Shown piece by piece: positions 1 through 9,900 of a stretch of DNA of 64,000 bases. The position numbers were made by a program, and so were the translations under genes. The stretch's first letter is position 1. Each line of letters begins with the position of its first letter. This stretch comes from Megascapheus bottae. Lineage: Eukaryota; Chordata; Mammalia; Rodentia; Geomyidae. The DNA lies in contig JANJXV010000024.1 in assembly GCA_024803745.1 (NCBI GenBank), positions 16,997,927 to 17,061,926 on the forward strand, given 5' to 3'. Below the pieces are notes generated by a model that was not told where the DNA came from, made no database searches, and saw nothing but the letters and a program-made list of their open reading frames with translations.

Positions 1-59
1 AGCCTCCTGAGTAGCTAAAGATTATGGGCTTGAGTCACCAATGCCTGGCTGGGTACCTA

Positions 60-536
60 ATTATAACAGGAAACATTAGAATGTCCTCCCAGAGAAAGGG
101 GCCACAATGTGAACGATTTGTCATGAGAGGCTGGGGAGAGGGAAGAGCAGAGTGCTTGGTATAAGAAATGTAAGACTTGGATGAGACTAAACCAAATGAA
201 CTCCAGGATATGGAAACAAAAGGGTTTATTTATCTTGTCGTTCTTAATGTACTACGTTATTTCTTTTTTCTTTTTTTCCCCTTCTGGTTAATCTCATGAG
301 GTTACTGTATCTGACTCTGTTACCTGGTATATTATATATACGTTTATTTATTTGAAATAGGGAAGGGAAGGGGAGAAAACAAGATGATTAGGAGGGGGTG
401 GGGGAAGGAAAATAGAGACAAAAACATGAGAAGGGGTATCAATGTGCAAGAAGTAATGCACTCACACCTGACAAATGTAACTGTAACCTCTCTATACATT
501 ACCCCAACAATAAAATAAAATTAAAAAAAAAAAAAG
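60..536 (+). mobile_element. LINE-1 3' end fragment
   Basis: Contains the 3'-terminal pattern shared with the copies at 17.4 kb (antisense) and 54.1 kb: a G-rich run, GGGTATCAATGT, a 'TGTAACC' segment, and a final AATAAAATAAAATT poly-A tail. A SINE follows directly. The left boundary is uncertain. Confidence 0.7.
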
Positions 537-538
537 GG

Positions 539-734
539 GGCCGGGAGTTTGGCCTAGTGGTTAAAGTGCTTGCTTAGCATGCATGAAGACCCGGGGTTCG
601 ATTCCTCGGTACCACATCTATAGAAAAAAGCCGGAAGTGGTGCTGAGGCTCAAGTGGTAGAGCTCTAACCTTGAGAAAGTCCAAGGACAGTGCTCAGGCC
701 CTGAGCTCAAGCCCAGGACTGGCAAAAAAAAAAA
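539..734 (+). repeat. ID-type dimeric SINE
   Basis: Near-consensus copy of the window's commonest SINE. A tRNA-like head carries A box TGGCCTAGTGG and B box GGTTCGATTCC, a second ID-like half follows (GCTCAAGTGGTAGAGCTCT), then an A tail. The full-length head suggests recent insertion. Confidence 0.9.
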
Positions 735-1048
735 AAAGGAAATGTAAGACATCTCATACTCTTGCTCACAAGGGAGAGGTAAGAACAGTAAACAAATGTT
801 ATAGATTCCTACTAATAGCAGGCTCACAAGCATGCACCTACTTTAACAAGCAATGCGCTCCGAATCATAAGAGGCAATCAATCCAGATACCTGTTCCTAT
901 GCTCAGTTGGAAGGTGGGCCATGGACCTGTAAGTCTCCTTTGAACTCTAAAATTCTGTTATGCTCTTGAACCTCAAAAGTATACTTGAAATACCAGTGGC
1001 TGAGTTTAAATAATTAACTGATAAATAAAGAAATGATACCCAACGATG

Positions 1049-1235
1049 GGGCCGGGAGTTTGGCCTAGTGGTAGAGTGCTTGTCTAGCATGCAGGAAGAC
1101 CTGGGTTCATATACACAGAAAAAAGCTGGAAGTGGTACTGTGGCTCAAGTGGTAGAGCTCTAGTATTGTGAAAAGTCCAAGGAAAATGTTCAGGCCCTGA
1201 GTTCAAGCCCCACAACTGACAAAAAAAAAAAAAAG
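1049..1235 (+). repeat. ID-type dimeric SINE
   Basis: Same two-part structure as the copy at 539, more diverged and with part of the B-box region lost; ends in an A tail. Confidence 0.88.
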
Positions 1236-1649
1236 AACTGATTTGACCCATGTGTTTGTCCAAGTGTAGATTGTAGTCTTCATTCAGAAACTGTACAAAT
1301 ATACCACACAGTGACCCAACCTCTACAGTTATATTTTTTAAAAAACAAAGTAAAAAATGTTTTGCTGCAAACTATGTATTTCCATTTCCACTTCTATTCT
1401 TTATCTCCCCATACCACAGCAATGTCACCATGTGACAACCACAGTCCCTGCGTATATAGAGTGGCCACAGGCCACAAAGAAGCTGTTTGCTTTGACTTTA
1501 GGTTAGTGAAGTTGGATTGCATGATATCAACCCTGCATATCATCTGCTATATGTTACCTGGTGCAGAGAGATCCGCAGCAAACAGCAAGCTGTACTTGGT
1601 TATATTCCAAAGAACTGAAATATCAATTTCAAGATTGAAATTTTCAGCT

Positions 1650-1845
1650 GAGTACTGATGGCTCACACCTATAATCTTAGCTACCCAGGAAGCTGATATT
1701 TTGGGGAGCTCAGAAATGTCCCATGAGTCTCTAAATTAATAAGCAAAAAGCCAGGAGGGAGATATAGCTCAAGCGGTACCGTACCAACCAAGAAAGCATG
1801 CCAACCAAGCATGAGGCCCTGAATTCAAACATCAGCTTAAAAATA
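1650..1845 (+). repeat. Composite B1/ID-like SINE, diverged
   Basis: Left part resembles a 7SL/B1 head (GATGGCTCACACCTATAATC), right part is ID-like (AGCTCAAGCGGTACC), followed by an A-rich end. Confidence 0.75.
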
Positions 1846-2429
1846 AGTAAATTTTCAGAAAAATAATTATGTGAGTAACTATGATTGGTTTTTCACTTCC
1901 TCTGCCTTCGTGGAGGTGAGATGACAGCGATCTTGCATTAACTGAGGTCTCCAAATGGAATCAGATACCCATGCAGACCAGATCCATCTGGTGTCCACTT
2001 TCTAAAATTTACTGAGGGCTGCTTGCCATCTGCCAGAGATAGCAGTCTCCAATGGCTCTTCTAGCTACTCCATGATTCCTTCCCCTAGGCATCTATACTG
2101 TGGACTCTTCCAAGTTAATGGAAGTGAGTTCAAACAATGCACAAGGAACCAGAACTGAAGGTGAAGCACACTGAGCAGAGACAGTGCCCTGACTTACCTG
2201 CAGTCCTCCTCTGCAAAATCTCCAGATCAATACTACTAACCCTCACATTTCAGTGGCTGTCCAGGGCAAACTCTTACCTCTCCAAGTACTGAGAACCACC
2301 CCAAATGGCTACATCAAGTGAACTCAAGCCAAGCTAAGAGGAAGACACAGACTAAGGTAAGTGACTTCATTGGTAGCTAATAAACATCATTCAAAGACAA
2401 GCAAGAGACTAAGGCTGGTTTTTTGTTTT

Positions 2430-2636
2430 GGTTTGGGGTTTTTTTTTTTTGCCAGTCTTAGGGCTTGAGCTCAGGGCCTGAACACTGTCCTTGGGCTTGC
2501 TCCTCAAGGTTAATACTACCACTTGAGGCACAGCACCACTTCCAGCTTTTCTATATATGTGGTACCAAGTTATCAAACCCGGGTCTTCATGTGTGCTATA
2601 CAAGCTCTCTACCACTAGGCCAAACTCCCGGCCCAA
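2430..2636 (-). repeat. ID-type dimeric SINE
   Basis: Reverse-oriented copy with a poly-T at its left edge and the tRNA-like head (GGCCGGGAGTTTGGCCTAG on the minus strand) at the right. It lies in the WDR91 intron after exon 6. Confidence 0.88.
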
Positions 2637-2852
2637 CTCTGGATCTATTAAACTTTCACCCTGCCGGCATTTCTGAAAGCAATGAGTTCTGATCATCTCT
2701 CCTAGGAACATGATTAAATGTCATCTGGCCTATTTAGGACATTCCTCTTGGAATATAATATAAAAGTGAAAAATACTGAAAATTCTATGCACAATCAGCA
2801 AATACCAATTTACAGGTGATGTACATGAATTTAGAGGTAACTTGTTTTTTGT

Positions 2853-3180
2853 CTTTGGTGACACTAGGGTTTGAATTCAGGGCTTCACACTTGCTAGGCA
2901 GGCATTCTACCACTTGAGCCATAATACTGCCAGACCTTTGTGCTCTATTTTTCTGAGAGAAGGTCTCATTTTTTTGTCTCAGCCAGCCTGAATGGCAACC
3001 TTTCTATATTACACTTCCCACCACAGCTGGAATAACAGGTACATCTACCATACACAGCCTTTTTTGTTGAGATGAGATGAGATCACACATGAAGGCTTTG
3101 CCCTGACCCATACCTCAATCCTCTCAATCTCAGCTTCCAAGAAACTGGGATTAAAGGTATGAGCTACCAAGCCTAACAAG
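2853..3180 (-). repeat. Longer SINE-like repeat, antisense
   Basis: About 330 bp with two halves, both reading like antisense SINE: 'ACTAGGGTTTGAATTCAGG', later a second segment beginning GTTGAGATGAGATGAG and ending GGGATTAAAGGTATGAGC. The family was not assigned. Confidence 0.55.
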
Positions 3181-3756
3181 GACCTCTTTATTTACACTAC
3201 AGCCAGGCACTTGTTTGTATCACCCAAAATGGAAAAATCTCAGAGTCACTTGAATTCACACTGGAACCATTCAAACAGCCATAGCCCCCATGAGTTGACA
3301 AGAAGATATGAAGGAAGAGGGGACCTTTCAAAGCCTACTTCCTGTCATTATCTACTCAGCGGTGTGGGATGAACATCTGAAAGTTGGCACGGAAGCTCAG
3401 GGGTAGTGAGAGGACGATGGTCATTTTAGGATCGGGGCCTGAGGTCACTGTATCAACATGTCCAAATCTGCCCCAATTCCAGGCCCTGCCAGCCAGAGGG
3501 CAGACCATGGGAGTGGGCTCATTAGGTGGGTTTTCCTCCTGTGTGCCTACTTCCTCCAGCAGTCGGGGCTATTCTCATCCTGCAGCTATCCCTGGTCTGT
3601 GGGGAGAAAGGCAGGGAAGGAGGAAGAAAGGGAAGGAGGCATGAATTTAGCATCACAGAGACATCCAAGAACTTGGTGCCACAAGTCTTACACACCTGAC
3701 AGGCAGGTGCCAGGGGCATCCTGGCAACTGTCAGAGAAGCCAGGACCAGTGCTTAC

Positions 3757-3922
3757 CTGACCACTGAAGGTCTCTTTCTTGGCCAAGCTCTGAGCCTGAG
3801 GGGGGCCTTGGGCAGGCGACAACCTTGAAGGACTCTTCTTACTCTGAGGCAGTAGTGAGGACAGGAAGCCCACACGAGGGGACTGAGAGAGTGAGGCAGT
3901 CCTCTGGCTGCATACCATAGCT
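3757..3922 (-). CDS. WDR91: WDR91 coding exon 6
   Basis: Completes the split leucine codon and encodes [18 protein letters not shown] through KKETFSGQ (residues 243-297) before a GTAAGC donor. This is the serine/proline-rich linker ahead of the WD40 domain. The next exon was looked for down to position 1 and not found. Confidence 0.94.
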
Positions 3923-6900
3923 CTGGCCAAGCAGAAACACCACAAGGTTATGGGCTGGGGGGGTGGGGGCATCCAAGAATACAGAGTTCCTATCTATAAA
4001 CGAGTTTAGTGATGGGGGCTTCAGCCAGCTTCTGAGACCTTAGTAACATACCCTGTACAAAGGGAGCTGGAAGCTTATCTCACCCAACAGAGATGTCTGT
4101 GGTTCTTCATTGAGGATACCAGTAAAGCCAAGAGCTGTGTCCACTGGCCACACGTGCTACTGAGCTCAAGACTGTGGTTATCCACATGGAAATATGGGGG
4201 AAGACACACTGGATCTCCAAGACTTAGCATGAAGGAAAGTGTGAGATAGCTCATCACGTTTTGTTTCTATTCAACCCATGTTCAGAGTTCCCACAAATTA
4301 GCTATAGAAACGTCACTAAAATAAAATTTATTTTTATGTTTTCAAAAAGAAAACAAAAACATAGCTTTTAGCCTGGCACCCATGGATTACAACTGTAATT
4401 CTAGCTACTAAGGAGGCTATGATCTGAGAATTACAGTTCAAAACCAGCCATAGGGGCCGGGAGTTTGGCCTAGTGGTTAAAGTGCTTGCCTAGCATGCAC
4501 GAAGACCCGGGTTCGATTCCTCGGTACCACATACATAGAAAAAAAAAGCCGGAAGTGGTGCTGAGGCTCAAGTGGTAGAGCTCTAGCCTTGAGAAAGTCC
4601 AAGGACAGTGCTCAGGCCCTGAGCTCAAGCCCAGGACTGGCAAAAAAAAAAAAAAAAAAAAAAAAAAACAGCCGTAAAGGAAAGTCCATGAAGCTCTTAT
4701 CTCTCATAAATTATCATGAAAGCCAGAATCAGAGCAGTGGCTCAAGTGGTAAAGTGCCAGCCTGGAGCAAAAGAAGCTCTGGGACAGTGCCCAAGACCTG
4801 AGTTTAAGCCCTAGGACCAACAAAAAAAAAAAGAAGGAAAGAAAGATTGAGAGACATAGCTTTTAAAAGTCTATTTTTCTTTTAATCTTTTGTATCTTTA
4901 GCTGGCAGCCTCTTTCCATCAGAGGGTACTGACTATAAAACCTAAGCAGGGTTTCTGCTACTGTTTTATTGTTAATCTTTGCTTTTGCTTTTAACTGGAG
5001 ATTAAACTCAGAGCTTTGTGTATGTTAGGCAAGTAGTCTACCACTGGAGCCACACTACTAGGCTTTTTGTTTGTATTTTGCTTTTAGATATCATCTTCCT
5101 ACTTTCTTCCAGGTTGGCCTTGGGCTCATGATCCTCTTGGCACTGCTTTCTGAATGACTGGATTAGACATAGGTCACTATGCCCAACAGGCTGAAACTTG
5201 AGCAATTTCAATCCGTGCAATACTTGACTCCTACACCTGGATGTGCATTCTTTTTGCAAGTCACCAACTGTGTCACCTGTCTGTGCTTCTATTTCTTCAA
5301 GTGCTATTATTCTTGTCTTTAGACTGCTTTTACTTCCATGTATGCATGCGTGCATGTGCATGTGCCTGTGGATGTGTACATTGTGTGGATGTGTATCTGT
5401 GCTGGTATAGGGGACTTGAATTCAGGGCCTGGGCACTATCCCTTAGCCTCAATCCAGCTTTGTGCTGGTTAATTGGAGATAGAGTCTCATGTACTTTCCT
5501 AACCAAGTTTGCTTCAAACTGGGATACTCAAATCTAGAGTAGCTAAAATTATGAAAGTGAACCACCAGAGCCCAGCTTATCTATTTTTCAGGTTATTGAA
5601 GTATTTCTTTCTTGAGCTGCCTACTTGTTTAAACCTTGAGTAACATGCTTCTCTTGAAGAATGTATCCCTCTTAGGTGCCAAGCCTTCTATACTGAGATA
5701 TTCTTCCCAATATACACAAACTTTTTGAGACTTTACCATAACAGATGTAGTCTACTGGTTCAGGTTATGCACATCTGGACAAGCAGATGTGCATTTGACT
5801 GGCACTCCAGGAAAACCTAGAGGCTTACAGGTTAAAAACAACTCCCAGAGGACTAATTTAAAAAAAAAAAAAAAGAAGCAAAGGCAGGGGCTCCACAGGA
5901 CTCTCTGGCACATCTCCCTTAACGGACAGAGGGTCACGATGAGGCCAGGTCAGGGGGAAGCTCAGGCCCCAGACTGAGCACTGAAAGCAGAGAGGAGGGA
6001 ACAGATGTCAGCATGCACTCACAGCTCAGAGTCCCCAAGGCGGTCCATACTAGAGACGTAAGGAGGCAATTTGTGTTGGACCAAGGTCGCTTCCTCTTCG
6101 GGCTGCTGTTCCTCCTTCTTCAGCCGGTGGATTTCTGCTTGCAATGCAAAAAGCTATGGAAGAGTAGCACTCCATTAAGCAGGACCCTCATCTCTCCTTC
6201 CCTTTGCCTACAGAGACGTCTAAACACATCACAGCCAAACCCAGCCTCCATGAGCCCCCTACTCCCCTGCTTCTGTTGAGTGCACAGTGGAAAAATGAAA
6301 GAGCCAAGGTAGATCATGGCCTAGAGTGAGTCTAGGAAGTCCAAAGCCCTAATCCACTGGCTATGAACCATGATCCTCAGATCACAGCCTCCTGAGTAGC
6401 TAGGTTTTTAGGTGGAAGCTACTAGTGCCTAGCTAAATAATAATAATAATGACATCAAATCTTTAACTTTTGTGTGAAAAAAACCACATATAACTGATTC
6501 CTTCTGTGCAACTACTTGAATATATACTTTTTTAACTCAGATATTTAGTAAGCAAAAATAAAAGAAGCCCATATACCCAAATTCTAAGAATCTTAACCCT
6601 GAAACCTAAGTTTACAAACTTCCTTTTTCTGACTTTACCTCCATTTCAGGGCAGGGTAATGTCTTCAGACAACATATAAAAGCAAGCATGGGCACCCTGG
6701 ATCTACTGTTTTATCAAGCAAGAGAAACATGTAGCCCATGTGGCTCCACATGAAAATTCTGAAGAAAAAAAAAAAACTACACATGAAAATGGGTGAGATG
6801 CAAGTGAATTACACAATCGTCTTTTTCTTCTTAGCAGTTTATTCCTGCTGCTACATTGCTTATGCTGGACCAATGCTTTTACAACATGAATTTCAGTCCC

Positions 6901-9900
6901 CAGTACTGACTTTTGGGTGACTCACTTTCATCTAAGAACTGTTCAGCCTTTCTATATTTAACCTAACCCTCCACTGACACTACCTAATTCCACACCCCAA
7001 AAAGCAGAAGTGCTTCCCAAGTTCCAAGGAGTGGGCCTGTTCTGAGCAAACCTTCTGGCGCAGGACTTCATTTTCTTCTTGAACCTGATTGGTCCGCTGG
7101 AACTCTGCATCAAAGTTCAGGATCACGGGAACTGGTGCACAAAGTTAAAGAATAAGCCTTGTGTGAGACTAGTTAAATCCTTGACACAGCAGCAAACACT
7201 TGAACAGGAACATACAAGGAACCGGAGGCAAAACCAGCACTGTGGAAATGAAAGTCTGCAGGCCTGCCACTCCCGATCAGCCTGCTCTCTTCACACTCAG
7301 AGACACATGACAGGGGACATTCCCATAGTGGTGGTCGTAAAGAGCTACTATTGAGTGGGCTTCATAGCCAGTAAGCTTTAGCCAAGGTCAAGGCAAACAC
7401 TTGGCTAAAAGTAACCTTGGAAGCAGGATCAGCCACTAGATTTTCCTCTTTCAAGGTCAAATTCTCCCAGCAAAGGTTTAGATGGAGTCAAGAATGCACT
7501 GGTGGCACACTTTTAGAACCCTAGCTACTCAGGAGGCTGAGATCTGAGGATTGTTTGAAACCAACCTGGGCAGAAAAGTCTGTGAGACTTTTATCTGCAA
7601 TGAATCAGCAAACAGCTGGAACAGAGCTATGGTTCACATGGTAGAATTCTTAAGAGGAAAAAGCCAAGTGAGAGCCCCAGTACTAGAACAACAAAAACAA
7701 CGATAAGCATTGTGCAGATTTCAAAACCACACATCACTCCGTGATCACTCAAGTTCTAGAGTGCTGGCCTTTCCCAGCCAGCCCACACAGCTTTGGTCAT
7801 GAGTGCCACCACACAGGCTCACATGTAGAGGATGGCTTGCAGGCCACTGCCCTTCAAGGACCCCTGTAGTCACGCTATAACCATCCTGCTCATTTCTTCA
7901 CAAAGCCCTCAGGGTGGAAAGGCAGCAAAAAGGGAGAAAGGCAGACCTGGGAAGGATCGTATTCAAGTCTCATCCATGATGCAAAAGGAAAAGGCAGACA
8001 GGAACCTATGCAATGTTCCTTTCAGAAGCCAAAATGGCCTCCAGTGGCTGGGTCTCTACAATGCCCAGATTTATCAATGCTTCTTCAGGTAAGCCCATTC
8101 AAAACAGACTCCCTTTTCGTCCCCCTAGATTCCTCAACTTCCAGCCTAGAGAACATGAACAACAAGGCATGTCTGGGCCTCTACTAAGTTGTTATATAAA
8201 TCCTATTCTCTTGTTTTTTTTTTATTTTGTTTTCTCTGTCTCTTTCTCTCCATCCCTCTTTCCCTCCCTGACTCCCTTTCTTGCTCTGTCCCAGTCTCCT
8301 GTGCCCACATGAATATTTTTAAAGCTTCTTTGTTGTTTTCTGGTAAGTTGAGGAACACTGGGGTTATTGTCCCAGGGACACTAACTCAGGCAGCAAGTTC
8401 CAAAGCTAGAAGTGTTCTCATCTGCTACCAAACTCCAGCAAAGGCAATATCCCCCAGAGATACAAGACACATACAAAGTACTCTCCAGCCTGCAACTTCA
8501 CCAAGAAGCAACTGCCTGCTCGCACCGTGCCCACTGACTAATAAACCAGGTGCTAGCATCCTGTTGCCGCCAATAACTCCACTGACACATCAGCTAATTC
8601 TTTCACAGAACCAACAGCAGAACTAAGATTTCCAATGCTGACCTCCTGACAATAATAACCACAATTTTCCACCCCATCACCCCGTGATACATGTCAGTGA
8701 ATTTCGTTTAAGAAATGGCCACCATGTAAGCACTGGCTACTGATCACACTGCCTGGATGCCCCAGACTGCACTCACAGTCCCCGATTCCAGAAAGGATAT
8801 GCATGCACTGAAACAGGACGCTCAGGAAGTTGTGCAGGGACACAATGAAGGTGTCTGCCCACTGTCGAGAAAAGTAGGTAGCAAAAGTGGGGTTGGTGTC
8901 TGGAGATGGCAAGAAGGGCAGGACGAACCAATCTTTCCACTCAGCCTGGTTCTGGAGCTCTGTGGCCTGCTTTGCAAAGAACTCCTGAGCTTTGTCATTT
9001 CTGTTAGTCTGTCAGGGCACAAAGAAGGTAGCAAGGAGAGAGGAAGGATGAACAAATGCGCAGTGCTACTCATTGGACACAATGTTGAAAATGAACTACA
9101 TAACTTGTGGGCGGGTTGAGAGGGAAAAACTGGGAGAGAGCAAGGAAAAGAGTGTCATTGTCCAAAAAGAAATATATTCCTTAACTAACTTATGTAACCA
9201 CAACCACTCTGTACATCACCTTTATACTAACAATAAAAAATAAAATAAAATAAAAATAAAGAAGGTAGCATGGAATGGGGAGAGACAGAAGTCCAGAGGT
9301 AAAACTTCATCACCTCCAGGCAGACAGCCTTTGGACATCACCTGGTAGGTAACTGACAAGACAGGACCTGCCATTCTATTCTCAAGGATCATGTAACTTC
9401 AAAGCTGTTTCAGAGTGTTGTCCTAAAGACATAATGGCATCTTGAAAAAAAAAAATCCTTATTTAATGCTCAAATGGTCTGACTTATTCCCCCAAATTAG
9501 TATAATCTTTATTATTCAAACTGTATATTCTATATTCGTTAGATTCTATATAATTTCTATTTATTTCTCTATATTTATAATATTTGTACCATAATGTATT
9601 TATATACTACATATTTATCCACCCACATAAACTATAACCTTTATTACTCAAACATTATAGTCTTTAACACACAGGGGAAATAGGTAAGGGGACAAGAAAT
9701 CAGATGATCCTCAGATGGTGTGAGGGGACAAAGAAAGCAGGAAAAAAGAAATAATCTGCACTGTGGCTGTTCTATTCTTTCCCACAGTAATATACAGAAT
9801 CCTCCCCTAAAAGTCAGAACAAAATCCATTTCTAGGTTAAAGAGCTCTCCCCACCAAAGGCCACAGAATCCCTGAATCAACAAGTACCTGGATTGTGTAG

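Larger units (their letters stand above)
1846..3756. other. WDR91 intron 6 (rest), no exon seen
   Basis: Apart from the SINEs listed here, I found no reading frame resembling the next WDR91 segment (GKDPTSG-type linker or WD40 blades) on the minus strand. A well-formed donor-like CTGCAG/GTAAGT at about 2201-2190 has no recognisable WDR91 coding sequence in front of it. Confidence 0.5.

Noticed and set aside
558..612. tRNA gene (A and B boxes, repeated many times in the window)
   Set aside because: These are SINE heads: the copies lack a complete cloverleaf 3' half and are followed by the second SINE half and an A tail.
2190..2201. CTGCAG/GTAAGT on the minus strand as the end of a further WDR91 exon
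   Set aside because: The preceding sequence translates to nothing like WDR91 in any frame; treated as a chance splice-like site.
8189..8626. 145-codon open frame in WDR91 intron 3
   Set aside because: No family resemblance; part is CT-rich low-complexity sequence, and it lies on the strand opposite to the gene.
8776..8781. GTGAGT as the donor of WDR91 exon 3
   Set aside because: It would add residues HILSGIGD and change conserved PVPV; the AT-AC sites restore the family sequence exactly.
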